From Caldilineaceae bacterium (GTDB lineage Bacteria; Chloroflexota; Anaerolineae; Caldilineales; Caldilineaceae), in assembly GCA_022824025.1 (NCBI GenBank), contig JAJEBF010000011.1, positions 1 to 64,000 on the forward strand: 64,000 nucleotides of DNA. The letters are read 5' to 3'. Made by a program: the position numbers and the translations under genes. Shown in pieces: positions 38,074 to 47,077 of the stretch. Under the pieces are notes generated by a model. That model did not search any database, was not told where the DNA came from, and was given only the letters and a program-made list of their open reading frames with translations. Each line of letters begins with the position of its first letter. Positions within the stretch are counted from its first letter, which is position 1.

Positions 38074-38928
38074 CTAACCGGACCGTCCCAGCAGCCATTT
38101 CACGAGCAGAAGGATGGCGAACGCGGTCGCCATCAGGACAACGGACAAGGCCAGGGCGACATCGAGGTCCAATTCGAAGCCGATGTAGATGGCCAGGGGC
38201 ATCGTCTGCGTGCGGCCAGGATAGTTGCCGGCAAAGAGGATTGTGGCCCCGAAATCCCCCAAGGCCCTGGCCCACGTCATCACAAGTCCACCCAGCAAAG
38301 ATGCGCGGGCAAGAGGCACTGTTACGTAGCGGAAGATCTGCCGGCTGTCGGCTCCGTCCAGTGCGGCCGCCTCCTCCAGCGCAGCGGAGCTACGGCTCAG
38401 ACCGCCAATGGCCGCGCGTATGTAGTAGGGAGAGGCGACGAAGAGCTGGGCGAATATGACTGCCAGCGAAGTGAACGCGATCTCGATCCCGGCCACGGAC
38501 AGGCTCTGACCCACCAGCCCCCGCCGGCCAAATGCCATGAGCAGCGCCAGCCCCGCGACCGCAGGAGGCAGAACCGTCGGCAGGTCGATGAGCGTATCCA
38601 ATGCCCGGCGTCCCCGAAACTGCCGCCGGGTCATCAGCAGCGCCAGGGGCGTGCCCAGAGCGATCGTCAGCGCCGTCGCCGTGGCCGATGTCCACAGGCT
38701 CAGAACAATCGCTCGCCGCGCGACCGGCTGGGCCAGATGCGCGCTGATTTCCGTCAGCTCTGTCCGCCAGATCAGCGCCAGCAATGGCAAAGTCAGGAAC
38801 AGGACCATGGGCACGGCTGACCAGACGAGGGCGATGCCCGGTCGCGAGAAGCGCCTGAAGGCGCGCCGGTCGCCTTCCGTTCGGTCGACAGTCAGGCGCA
38901 TCGCTTCGGCAGCTTCAGTCGTTCGCAT
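38074..38928 (-). CDS. modB: Molybdate ABC transporter permease
   Basis: Inner-membrane permease of a molybdate (or tungstate) importer. About six membrane segments; the ABC-contact loop EEAAALDGADSRQIFRYVTVPLA lies near 195-215, followed by RALGDFGATILFAGNYPGRT, a ModB hallmark. The start is uncertain: ATG at 38928 overlaps modA by 14 bp, TTG at 38952 overlaps by 38 bp and ATG at 38901 does not overlap. No ATPase gene (modC) follows, so energising must come from elsewhere in the genome. Confidence 0.9.
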   Translation of the reverse strand: MRTTEAAEAMRLTVDRTEGDRRAFRRFSRPGIALVWSAVPMVLFLTLPLLALIWRTELTEISAHLAQPVARRAIVLSLWTSATATALTIALGTPLALLMTRRQFRGRRALDTLIDLPTVLPPAVAGLALLMAFGRRGLVGQSLSVAGIEIAFTSLAVIFAQLFVASPYYIRAAIGGLSRSSAALEEAAALDGADSRQIFRYVTVPLARASLLGGLVMTWARALGDFGATILFAGNYPGRTQTMPLAIYIGFELDLDVALALSVVLMATAFAILLLVKWLLGRSG

Positions 38929-39817
38929 GGTCGGATGACTCGACAGACGCAACAGGTGAGACGTCCGCCAATTCTTCAGCCCGGCATTCAGTCGAAAAGC
39001 CCTGCGCCTCCAACGCGGCAGCGCCCTCTTCAGAAAACAAAAAGGAGATAAATGCTCCCGCCTGCTCCCGGTGCGCGCTGTCGCGGATCAGGGCGATTGG
39101 ATAGCTCGCTGAAACGTTCAGGTCGAAAGGTATCTCCATGCTCTGCAGCTCGGTTTCACCTGCCAGGTCACTGGCGTAAACAACCCCGGCATCGGCTTCG
39201 CCCAACTGCAATTTACTGAGGATGCTGCGCACACTCTGTTCTTCAGATACGATATTGGCCTCAAATCCGGCGCGAAATTCGGGGCCAAAACGGTAGTCCC
39301 GCGCTGCCTTGGACAGAAACTGTCGCGTGTACCGTCCAATCGGCGCCGCTTCAGCGCCTACGACGATCTTCAGACCAGGCTCGGCCAACTTCAGTAGAGA
39401 CATGACCTCAGCTGAAACACCGCCATCTTCTCCCGGGCGCCGGCCGTAAGCAACCATCAGTCGGTTGCAGGCAAATGTCGTCACGTTCGTCGTCTCAACC
39501 CGTCCGGCGTCAATGGCCGCCTGCATCTGCGTTTCGTCCGCTGAGGCGAAAACGTCGGCGTAGGCCCCCTCGCGCAATTGACCGGCCAGATGCTGGGAAC
39601 CGGCAAAGTTGAAAACAACGTTTACGCGATGGCCGCTTTCCCTGAACGACCGCGATGCCTCTCGAAAGACATCGGTAAGCGAAGCTGCCGCGAACACGGT
39701 GACGACGGGTCTTTCCGTTGAAGACCCTCCGCCGGCTGCCGGCGCGCTGCACGCCTCCAGCAGCGAACTGCCCAGCAGAAGCGCGACCGCCGCGATAAGG
39801 GTATGAATGCGCGGCAT
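38915..39817 (-). CDS. modA: Molybdate-binding lipoprotein
   Basis: Extracytoplasmic binding protein for molybdate. The ATG at 39817 gives a signal peptide with lipobox LLEAC, so it is a lipoprotein. The mature protein starts VVTVFAAASLTDVFREASR, then FNFAGSQHLAGQLREGAYAD, the typical ModA oxyanion-binding strands. Later GEADAGVVYASDLAGE also matches. A longer frame to 40003 has no family similarity and would destroy the signal peptide. It is first in a modA-modB pair with a near-consensus promoter about 160 bp upstream. Confidence 0.92.
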   Translation of the reverse strand: MPRIHTLIAAVALLLGSSLLEACSAPAAGGGSSTERPVVTVFAAASLTDVFREASRSFRESGHRVNVVFNFAGSQHLAGQLREGAYADVFASADETQMQAAIDAGRVETTNVTTFACNRLMVAYGRRPGEDGGVSAEVMSLLKLAEPGLKIVVGAEAAPIGRYTRQFLSKAARDYRFGPEFRAGFEANIVSEEQSVRSILSKLQLGEADAGVVYASDLAGETELQSMEIPFDLNVSASYPIALIRDSAHREQAGAFISFLFSEEGAAALEAQGFSTECRAEELADVSPVASVESSDHAND

Positions 39818-39974
39818 CGACCCATTCTGTGAACACGGAGCCCTCTGCAAGACTTTCCTCCCTCTCCACTGAATCCCGGTGTTGAGGGCATGCCAACAGG
39901 TGTCGCCTGCCTCAGCCGCAGTCCGCTTGAGCGCAACAGTTGTCCCGCACAGACGCAAGGAAGACACGAATTTG

Positions 39975-40003
39975 ACGATAACAGTGTGCCCTGACCGTGT
40001 CAA
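39975..40003 (-). promoter_or_regulatory. Candidate sigma-A promoter for modAB
   Basis: On the - strand: TTGACA at 39998-40003, 17-bp spacer, TATCGT at 39975-39980. The two boxes sit within an inverted repeat (AATTTGAC...GTCAAATT), a possible regulator site. The leader to the modA ATG would be about 150 nt. Confidence 0.6.
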
Positions 40004-40121
40004 ATTCAGACCGTTTCCACTCTGCCTGCTGTCCTTCTGACCGGAAGCGAAACTGTCTCACTTCCCGCCCCTGTTGGTAACAAGACCAACTGTCAGGCCA
40101 GATAAGCCCGCGGCAAGCGAA

Positions 40122-40170
40122 GGGCGGGGGAACTGCGGGGGAAGGGCGGGGGGGTGGTTGGGGGATTGGG
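40122..40170 (+). other. G-quadruplex-prone tract
   Basis: A 49-bp stretch with seven runs of three to seven G on the + strand, separated by one to six bases. It lies in the 733-bp gap (39818-40550) between divergent modA and the FemAB-like gene. Apart from this tract and the modAB promoter, I see nothing else assignable in that gap. Confidence 0.65.
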
Positions 40171-40550
40171 CAGAGCGACTGCATCAATATTGGGTCATAG
40201 CAGCGACACACCTCCAAATACGCCGCCAGGTCGGGGTCTGATATGGGGTATTGTCCGAAAGATGGCAAGAAGACGACCAGGCTGAACGACTTTGGCGACC
40301 GAGGGTCTGTGGCGCGGCGAGTTCGGCTCGCGATTCAGCAACCTGACCACGGCTTCAACTGAATCGGCCCCAGATTGAGATGTGTGTGCCCTGACCCTAC
40401 GCTGCCTGCGTTCCATCCAGTTCCGGGCAGTATGGTATGATCGAAAGATGACGCTGGCAATGCAGCAGAAAGATGACGCGGCTTCAGGCTGGGCGTCAAC
40501 CGGGCCGATGTCTTCTGGCCGAATATGCCAGCAGGCCCAAAGGGGGAGCG

Positions 40551-42761
40551 GTGACAGAGCACGCAGCTGACTGGAATGAATTCGTTACAAACCATGCGGC
40601 CGGCCATCTCTTGCAGACAAGTGAGTGGGCGGCGCTGAAATGCCGTTTCGGCTGGCGGGCCCGCAGCGTGCTGCTGCCGGCCGCCGAACCTGACCGCGCC
40701 GCGCAGGCCGGAGCGCTGATCCTGTTCCGCAAAAGCATGGGGCAGGTTCTGGCATACGTTCCCAGGGGCCCGCTCGTTGACTGGTCTGACGCTGCGATGA
40801 CGAACGACCTGGCGGCGCGTATGCGCGAAGTGGCCCGCCAGGAGGGGGCCTTCGCCTTGAAAATCGAGCCGGACCTGCTGGACACGGCAGCCAACCGGCA
40901 GCGTCTTGAGGCGGCCGGCTTTCATCCCAGCCCCCAGACGATTCAGCCTCGCAGCACCATCGTCGTCGATCTGCAGCCGGATGTCGATGCCATCCTGGCG
41001 CGCATGAAGAGCAAATGGCGCTACAACATCCGGCTTGCCGCACGCAAAGGCGTTCGCGTGCGAGAGCTGGAGGCGCACGAACTGCCCCTTTTTCAGAATC
41101 TGATCGAAGAGACGGGTAAACGGGACGGCTTTCCCGTCCACAGCTCTGCCTACTACCAGGACGCCTACAAGTTTCTGGCCTCCCGTTGGGGCGCCTTTTT
41201 CCTCGCCTCGTATGAGGACGAACCGCTGGCCAGCATTGCTGTCTTCGGCTTCGGTTCGTCCGCCTGCTATCTGTGGGGGGCCAGCAATAACCGCCGCCGC
41301 AACCTGATGCCCAACCACGCGCTCCAATGGGAAGCGATTCGCTGGGCCAAGGAACGCGGCTGCGCACGCTATGACCTCTGGGGCATCCCCGATGAAATCG
41401 GCGCCGTGGCGACCGGTCTCTGGCATGAAGCCCGCAAAGCTGTCTCCGCCGACGCGGCGCCGGTTGACGTCAATGCGCTTCCTGCGGGCGATCTCTGGGG
41501 CGTCTTCCGGTTCAAGCAGGGCTTTGGCGGCGTGCTGGAGCGCACTGTCGGCGCCTGGGACATGCCTCTGCAGCGGTCGGTCTACGGCCTCTATCGGGCC
41601 GCAATGTCGGCGAAGGATCATGCCGCCAAAAGCAAGCGCCCGGAGAAGAAGAGCGAGAAACAAGCCACCCAACGATCCCCCTCCCCTGTAGAGGTGGCCC
41701 TGGAACCGATCGTGTCTGCCGCCGCGTGGGATGACCTTGCGACGCAGTTGCCGGCTAACTCCAGCCACGTATTGCAGAGCTGGACGTGGGGCGCGGTCAA
41801 GGCAGCCAACGGCTGGCGCGTCGAACGCTGGCGCGTGCAACGCGGCGGGCGGCTCCTGGGAGCTTTTCAATGGCTGTGGCGGCAGCCCACGCAGGGGCTC
41901 CCTTTGCGCGTGGCGTACGTGCCCAAGGGGCCCTTGCTGGATTGGTCTGACGACGAAGCAACTGCGCTGGTATTGGAGCAGATTGAAAAACTGTGTCTGC
42001 GGCGACGTTGCCTGCAGGTGAAAATCGATCCCGATGTCGGTGAAGAGGAGCCGGCAGGGATGCGCTTGAAGAGCCTGCTGCGCCAGCGCAACTGGCGCTT
42101 CAGCCCGGAGCAGATCCAGTTCAAAAACACCGGCCTCACTGACGTTGACCAGGCCGATGAACAGCTGCTGGCCCGGTTCAAGAGCAAATGGCGCTACAAC
42201 ATCCGGCTTGCCGAGCGGCGGGGCATTGCCGTGCGCTGCGGCGGTCCTCCAGACCTGGCGGCCTTCTATCGACTCTACCAGGAGACGAGTGCTCGCGACG
42301 GCTTTCTGATCCGCCCATTTGCCTACTACGATGCCCTATGGCGTATGTTTCTGGAGAGACAGCGCACCGGGGGAACGCAAACCGGCGGGGCCCTCCTGTT
42401 GGCCGAGCACCCACAGGAATCCCAGCCCGTAGCGGGGCTGTTCCTGCTCCGCCACGCTCGCCAGACCATCTATTTCAACGGGGCAAGCAGCGCGCGGCGG
42501 CGCCGCGATATGCCCAACTACCTCTTGCAGTGGCGCGCCATGCAGTGGGCAAGGGCCCAGGGCTGCGCGATCTACGATTGGTGGGGAGCGCCGACAGCGC
42601 CGGAGGACCCGAATGACCCGCTCCAAGGCGTCTGGCGCTTCAAAAGGGGGTTTGCCGCCCACATGGCTCTCCATATGGGGGCATGGGACTGGTCGCCCAG
42701 CCCGCTGTTGTGGCACGGCTACCATCAGGGTAAGTCATTGCTGCTGGAGTTGATGCGTTAG
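40551..42761 (+). CDS. Tandem-domain FemAB/FemX-like peptidoglycan bridge aminoacyltransferase
   Basis: 736 residues made of two similar halves, each a FemAB-type unit: about 1-375 and 390-736. FemAB enzymes transfer amino acids from tRNA to the lipid II stem peptide. Each half begins with a short strand and LLQTSEWAALK or VLQSWTWGAVKA, has VPRGPLVDWSD or VPKGPLLDWSD, then SKWRYNIRLAARKG or SKWRYNIRLAERRG, and ends near YDLWGIPDE or YDWWGAPTAP. A single Fem protein usually has two such subdomains within about 420 residues; here the repeat unit is about 360. The GTG at 40551 follows AAAGGGGGAG; a frame to 40473 is unsupported. Confidence 0.85.
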   Translation: MTEHAADWNEFVTNHAAGHLLQTSEWAALKCRFGWRARSVLLPAAEPDRAAQAGALILFRKSMGQVLAYVPRGPLVDWSDAAMTNDLAARMREVARQEGAFALKIEPDLLDTAANRQRLEAAGFHPSPQTIQPRSTIVVDLQPDVDAILARMKSKWRYNIRLAARKGVRVRELEAHELPLFQNLIEETGKRDGFPVHSSAYYQDAYKFLASRWGAFFLASYEDEPLASIAVFGFGSSACYLWGASNNRRRNLMPNHALQWEAIRWAKERGCARYDLWGIPDEIGAVATGLWHEARKAVSADAAPVDVNALPAGDLWGVFRFKQGFGGVLERTVGAWDMPLQRSVYGLYRAAMSAKDHAAKSKRPEKKSEKQATQRSPSPVEVALEPIVSAAAWDDLATQLPANSSHVLQSWTWGAVKAANGWRVERWRVQRGGRLLGAFQWLWRQPTQGLPLRVAYVPKGPLLDWSDDEATALVLEQIEKLCLRRRCLQVKIDPDVGEEEPAGMRLKSLLRQRNWRFSPEQIQFKNTGLTDVDQADEQLLARFKSKWRYNIRLAERRGIAVRCGGPPDLAAFYRLYQETSARDGFLIRPFAYYDALWRMFLERQRTGGTQTGGALLLAEHPQESQPVAGLFLLRHARQTIYFNGASSARRRRDMPNYLLQWRAMQWARAQGCAIYDWWGAPTAPEDPNDPLQGVWRFKRGFAAHMALHMGAWDWSPSPLLWHGYHQGKSLLLELMR

Positions 42762-42798
42762 CGGGGGCGCGAGCCGCCCCTGGCCGCTGCCTGCAGTC

Positions 42799-44223
42799 TT
42801 ACCCGGACAGAGTGGCATTGTCAGGAATGGCCATCGGTATGTCCGAGTCATTGGTCAGCGCCACCTCGCCCTCCACCGTCACGGACGCGCCAAAGGTGAA
42901 GGGGCCTGCAACGGAAAGACGCCGGCAGCGGAGCAAGGAAGGCGGCCCGTGCGGAAATCGTTTCTCGATCTGGTCAATGAACTGGTAGAAACGGTCATCC
43001 AGCTCGACATGGGGCGCTCCGGCGGGGAAGGGCCCGGTGCCCCGCCGCGGATCCAGTACGATTCTCCCTCGTTGGTCCAGCCGGTAGGCATCGGAACGCA
43101 GCGCCAGCAGGTCATTGCATCGTTTGACCGGCAAAAAACGGTCGCGCGGCACCTGGATCGCCTGCGCGCCGGCGAATGCGGAGATCGCGAGGCCCACCGC
43201 GGTTTCCAATTGGAAGACCGGCGGCGAGTCCGGGCGGGAAGGGTCCACCGGCTTGTTGTTGACAATCATCGGCAGATCCAGGAACCCGTCCCGGTCCTGC
43301 AACAGTTTTCGCAAAGTGGGCAGATGAATCCATAGATTGTTGGTATTGAACAGCCGGTACCGATCGATGTCCTGAAACTGTTCGACCTCCTCTGGCGGGC
43401 ACTGGGCAATCTCGCGCAGCAAGAGCCGCCCTTCGCGATTCTGGGCAAGGTGCCCCCCCTTGCGGTCTGCCGCCGTCCGGGCGGTCACCTCCATCAGGAA
43501 AGGCAGGTTGCGGGCCGCAAAGAAACCAAGAATGTTGGTGTCCACCGTTGCGCCCAAATTGTCGGCATTGCTGACGAACATGTATTCGTAGCCGAGAGCG
43601 AGCATCTTCCCCAGCAGGCTGCTTGAGTGCAGCGTCAGATAGATGTCGCCGTGGCCGGGGGGGCACCACTCCTTGGCCGGGTCCTTTTTCCATTCCACAG
43701 GCTGCAGAGAATCCTGCCAGATCTTGGGAACCTTGCTCTGCAGGAAGGCAAGAGGCAGAGCGCCGGGTGCGCAATCCGCCAGTTGCGGGTAGGCTGAAAG
43801 CGCTTGTTCTGTTGCCGCCTGCGTGCTGTAGCTGTTCATGAAGACGAGCGGCAGTCGAGCCGTCATCTTCTCGCGCAGATGCAGGACATGATGGACGATG
43901 ATGTCGAGAAAGCGCAACCCGTCTTTCACCATCAGCAGCGACCGCGGCCCTTGCAGCCCCATGGTCGCGCCCAGCCCGCCATTCAGTTTGACGGCGACGA
44001 GCCGGTTGAGCGCGGCCAGACCTTCTTCATGGAAACCGGCGGCGGCGGATCTGTCGGCTATCTCTGAGGGGGGGCGGGCGTCTGCGCCGGAGATGTAGCC
44101 TGTAGCGCCGGCCCCGAGTTGGGCGTAGTTCTGTTCAAAGCTGCGAATCAGCAGGTCGTCCAGACCCGCTCGTTTCATCTTACGACGAAACGGCGTAAAT
44201 GAAGCCGTGGGTTTTTGACCCAT
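42799..44223 (-). CDS. UTP-glucose-1-phosphate uridylyltransferase, UDPGP type
   Basis: It makes UDP-glucose from UTP and glucose-1-phosphate. The nucleotide-binding loop VKLNGGLGATMGLQGPRSLL near 78-97 and SNADNLGATVD near 215 identify the eukaryote-type UDPGP family and not GalU. The N-terminal helical region and the C-terminal left-handed beta-helix region are both present (474 residues). A UDP-N-acetylglucosamine pyrophosphorylase role cannot be excluded from motifs alone. It would supply UDP-sugar to the glycosyltransferases in this window. It lies 60 bp downstream of the gamma-glutamyltransferase gene on the same strand and converges with the FemAB-like gene. Confidence 0.88.
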   Translation of the reverse strand: MGQKPTASFTPFRRKMKRAGLDDLLIRSFEQNYAQLGAGATGYISGADARPPSEIADRSAAAGFHEEGLAALNRLVAVKLNGGLGATMGLQGPRSLLMVKDGLRFLDIIVHHVLHLREKMTARLPLVFMNSYSTQAATEQALSAYPQLADCAPGALPLAFLQSKVPKIWQDSLQPVEWKKDPAKEWCPPGHGDIYLTLHSSSLLGKMLALGYEYMFVSNADNLGATVDTNILGFFAARNLPFLMEVTARTAADRKGGHLAQNREGRLLLREIAQCPPEEVEQFQDIDRYRLFNTNNLWIHLPTLRKLLQDRDGFLDLPMIVNNKPVDPSRPDSPPVFQLETAVGLAISAFAGAQAIQVPRDRFLPVKRCNDLLALRSDAYRLDQRGRIVLDPRRGTGPFPAGAPHVELDDRFYQFIDQIEKRFPHGPPSLLRCRRLSVAGPFTFGASVTVEGEVALTNDSDIPMAIPDNATLSG

Positions 44224-44283
44224 TCAATAACCTCGAAGTTGCATGTATTCCAGGGCTGCCTCAGGGATGACGCCGACTTCCTG

Positions 44284-45957
44284 TCACCAGCCGACCGCGC
44301 AACCATCCTTGCGCGGGTCGCTCCCACCAGTCAGGACGCCGCTTTCCGGATCCCGCACAATAATCTGACCGCCGCCGAAACCGGACCGTCCCGCGCCGTC
44401 GACCGGCGCCAGGTTATGGCCGCGGCGGGCCATTTCCGCCAGGATGCCAAAGTCCCATCCTTCTTCCATCGCCAATACACCCCCGGCTTCGCCCGCGCCC
44501 AAACCCGCATGCGGCCCGCTCAACGACCAGCGGGGCATGTCCAGGGCCTGCTGAGGGCTCATGCCCAGGGCGACCATATTCACCAGCATCTGCAGATGGC
44601 CCTGGGGCTGCATGTACCCGCCCATCACACCGAAACTGGCATGCAGCGCCCCGTCTCGCGTCGTCATCGCTGGAATGATCGTATGATAGGGGCGCTTGTT
44701 CGGCGCCAGACTGTTGGGGTGGTCGGGGTCCAGAACAAACAATGCGGCCCGGTTCTGCAGGCTCACTCCGCTCCCGGGCACAACCAGCCCGGTTCCGGTT
44801 CCCTGGTAGAGGCTGTTTATAAAGCTGCACGCGTTCCCCTGCCCGTCCGCGGTCGTCAGATAGACAGTATCCGAACCGGCCGCCGGGTAACCCCAGGAAA
44901 CTGCGGCCGCGGCCCGCTGCGGGTCTATCTCGCGGCGCCGATGATCGGCATATTCGCGGCTGGCAAGCGCTTTGAGAGGAATCGGCGACACATCGATATC
45001 GCAGACCCACTGCTGAGCCTCGGCGTAGCCAATCCGCATGCATTCCACGAGCGTATGCAGTCGATCCACGCTGGACATTCCCGCGAGGTCAAAGCCGTCC
45101 GCCAGATTGGCGGCAACGATGGCGGCTAGCCCCTGCCCGTTCGGGGGGCATTCGTAGAGACGCACGTCGCCGAATTCGGCGGTGATTGGCTCATGCCACG
45201 TGCTGGTATGGGCCGCCATATCCGCAGGCGTGATCCATCCGCCGTAACGCTGCACATGCTCGCTCAGGTTGCGCGCGAATTCGCCCGCATAGATCGCGTC
45301 TTTGCCGTCGGCCGCGATCGCCCGCAGCGTCTGGCCCAATGTTGGGATCCGCATCATCTGCCCGGGCCGCGGCGCGCTGCCTTCAATCAATAGCTCATGG
45401 CCGCTTGGCTGCTCCGGCCCACTGTCCAGATCATTGCTGGTCCAGTCCGGGGAGCGCAGAAGCTTCGCCGTCTGCGCGGCCCAACCCCGTCCTATCCATT
45501 CGGTTACAGGGTAGCCCTCTTCCGCCAGACGGATGGCCGGTTTGAGCGTGTCGGCCAGTGTCATTTCACCGTGCCTCTCCAGCAAATCACTCCATCCCGC
45601 CACGGTCCCCGGTATGCTGACACTGTGGCCGGTAAACTGAGGCATGCGGGAATAGCCGAGGCGCCGCAGTTCCTCGATCGATGCTGCGCTCGCAGAGCGG
45701 CCGGACCCGTTGAGCGCGGTCACACGTTCGGTCCTGGCATCCCAATAGAGCGCAAAACAGTCGCCCCCTATTCCCGTGGAGACCGGCTCGACAACATTCA
45801 GAGCGGCGGCTGCGGCGATCGCGGCGTCGGCCGCGTTTCCCCCCGCCTGCAGCATCGACAGCCCTGCCTGGGCAGCAAGAGGTTGACTCGCGGCAACCAG
45901 GCCGTTGCGCGCCAGGACATTGCTGCGGCGGGAGCGAAAGACAAAATCGAAATTCAT
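44284..45957 (-). CDS. Gamma-glutamyltransferase family protein
   Basis: An N-terminal nucleophile enzyme that cleaves gamma-glutamyl bonds after autoprocessing into two chains. The N-terminal chain has QAGGNAADAAIAAAAALNVV and STGIGGDCFALYW. The processing site is the Thr in GSDTVYLTTADGQGNA, which would become the nucleophile of the small chain. VVPGSGVSLQNRAALF and GGYMQPQGHLQMLVNM follow. There is no signal peptide, so it may be cytoplasmic, as in YwrD-like members. The ATG at 45957 is preferred over the TTG at 45963 because it follows GGAAAG. Its own promoter lies at 46008-46036. Confidence 0.9.
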   Translation of the reverse strand: MNFDFVFRSRRSNVLARNGLVAASQPLAAQAGLSMLQAGGNAADAAIAAAAALNVVEPVSTGIGGDCFALYWDARTERVTALNGSGRSASAASIEELRRLGYSRMPQFTGHSVSIPGTVAGWSDLLERHGEMTLADTLKPAIRLAEEGYPVTEWIGRGWAAQTAKLLRSPDWTSNDLDSGPEQPSGHELLIEGSAPRPGQMMRIPTLGQTLRAIAADGKDAIYAGEFARNLSEHVQRYGGWITPADMAAHTSTWHEPITAEFGDVRLYECPPNGQGLAAIVAANLADGFDLAGMSSVDRLHTLVECMRIGYAEAQQWVCDIDVSPIPLKALASREYADHRRREIDPQRAAAAVSWGYPAAGSDTVYLTTADGQGNACSFINSLYQGTGTGLVVPGSGVSLQNRAALFVLDPDHPNSLAPNKRPYHTIIPAMTTRDGALHASFGVMGGYMQPQGHLQMLVNMVALGMSPQQALDMPRWSLSGPHAGLGAGEAGGVLAMEEGWDFGILAEMARRGHNLAPVDGAGRSGFGGGQIIVRDPESGVLTGGSDPRKDGCAVGW

Positions 45958-46007
45958 GGGCAAATCTTTCCGAAACGGGACGATATGGTGAATGGGATGG
46001 ACTTGTG

Positions 46008-46036
46008 ATCATAGTCGATTGGCGGGGAATAGGCAA
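46008..46036 (-). promoter_or_regulatory. Candidate promoter for the gamma-glutamyltransferase gene
   Basis: On the - strand: TTGCCT (46031-46036), 17-bp spacer, TATGAT (46008-46013), about 50 bp before the ATG. It is divergent from the promoter at 46109. Confidence 0.5.
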
Positions 46037-46058
46037 AGCGGATAAGGATCGCCCCTCC

Positions 46059-46132
46059 ACCGTAGCCGAACTGCCCGGGCCCCACCCCCCCGGATTATCC
46101 AGATCTTTTTGCTGGAACTCCGCGGCTACGGT
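46059..46132. repeat. Inverted repeat between divergent promoters
   Basis: ACCGTAGCCG (46059-46068) and CGGCTACGGT (46123-46132) are perfect reverse complements 54 bp apart. The right arm overlaps the spacer and -10 of the promoter at 46109-46137, so a dimeric regulator or a small folded element are both possible. Confidence 0.55.
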
Positions 46133-46137
46133 AGACT
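46109..46137 (+). promoter_or_regulatory. Candidate promoter for the surface-protein gene set
   Basis: TTGCTG (46109-46114), 17-bp spacer, TAGACT (46132-46137). It is 107 bp upstream of the ATG at 46244, the first of three closely spaced + strand genes. Confidence 0.45.
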
Positions 46138-46243
46138 AACTGAAGCGATTTCATTTCGATTCCACCCGGTTGCCAACAGACTTCCAGACCCGGTGTCCAC
46201 GGCAGCCGGAAAGGTCTTTGGCGTCCCGGTTCAGTAACTGCCA

Positions 46244-47026
46244 ATGGGTTTTCTGGTTGAGGCCATTACCAACATTGCGCCCTATATCTATGCTACGTGT
46301 GGGTTGCTGGCGCTCTTTCAACTGTATCGCACGTGGCAGGTGCGGGCAGAACGGCGGCAGGCCGTTTTCTCGCTGGAACGGGACAAAGCGCTCGACGACC
46401 TGTATCGCATCTTCCTTTCAGCCCTGCTGATGCTGGTGGTGATGGGCTTCACCTATTTTGCCAGCACGACCTTGCGCGAAGCGATGATGGCGGTGGAATC
46501 ATCCTCAGCGCTTTCATCACAGGATGGATCTTCGAATTCCTCTAATACTTCCTTCTCGGCCCTGATCCCAACGCCCACATTCACGCCGGAACAACCGACG
46601 GCAACCCCGCTCCCCACGCGTATTCAGATCTCTACGCCGGCGCCACAAGATCAAGAGGATACTGCGCAGGCGGAGCAGCCTACGCCAACGCCCGAGCCCC
46701 TACCTGTTGCCCCGGCTCTGTGCCCCGACGGACGCGCGGTCATCCTGTCGCCCGGCAATGGAGCCATCGTGAGTGGAAATGTGCCGATCGTGGGTACGGC
46801 ACAGCACGACCAGTTCGCCTTTTACAAGTTGGAGCACGCACCAAGCGGCGCGAATCCGAGTTACAGCTATTTCGACGGCGCTGAAACGCAAGTCGTAGGG
46901 GGCCTTCTCGGCAATCTGAACAGCGCGGCCATGGCGAACGGCGCCTACATTATTCAGGTCGTGGTGGTCGATACCACCGGCAACTATCCGGAGCCCTGTC
47001 GCGTCACAGTGACAGTTCAGAACTGA
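46244..47026 (+). CDS. Membrane-anchored protein with Thr-Pro linker and Ig-like domain
   Basis: 260 residues, function not recognised. Two membrane segments lie at about 10-29 and 57-75, joined by a charged cytoplasmic or extracytoplasmic loop (RTWQVRAERRQAVFSLERDK). A Ser-rich then Thr/Pro-rich linker (about 85-155) contains FTPEQPTATPLPTR. The last 100 residues look like an Ig-like beta-sandwich: SPGNGAIVSGNVPIVGTAQ, FYKLEH, and the C-terminal YIIQVVVVDTTGNY. The C-terminal domain is probably outside the cell. The next gene starts 51 bp downstream and shares the same architecture style. Confidence 0.75.
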   Translation: MGFLVEAITNIAPYIYATCGLLALFQLYRTWQVRAERRQAVFSLERDKALDDLYRIFLSALLMLVVMGFTYFASTTLREAMMAVESSSALSSQDGSSNSSNTSFSALIPTPTFTPEQPTATPLPTRIQISTPAPQDQEDTAQAEQPTPTPEPLPVAPALCPDGRAVILSPGNGAIVSGNVPIVGTAQHDQFAFYKLEHAPSGANPSYSYFDGAETQVVGGLLGNLNSAAMANGAYIIQVVVVDTTGNYPEPCRVTVTVQN

Positions 47027-47077
47027 TTTCAGCGGACTTTGAGAAGTGGACGACCGCTCCGTCTCTGAGCGAAAACG

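Noticed and set aside
38901..38952. Frameshift linking modA and modB
   Set aside because: Both proteins are complete; the overlap disappears with the ATG at 38901 and is short with the ATG at 38928.
39818..39890. RNase P RNA-like GAGGAAAGTC and ACAGAA strings in the modA leader (- strand)
   Set aside because: They are only about 20 nt apart; in RNase P RNA these elements are hundreds of bases apart, and the surrounding helices are missing.
39818..39975. Molybdenum-cofactor riboswitch before modA
   Set aside because: The leader is long enough, but I could not recognise the conserved core. A covariance-model search would decide.
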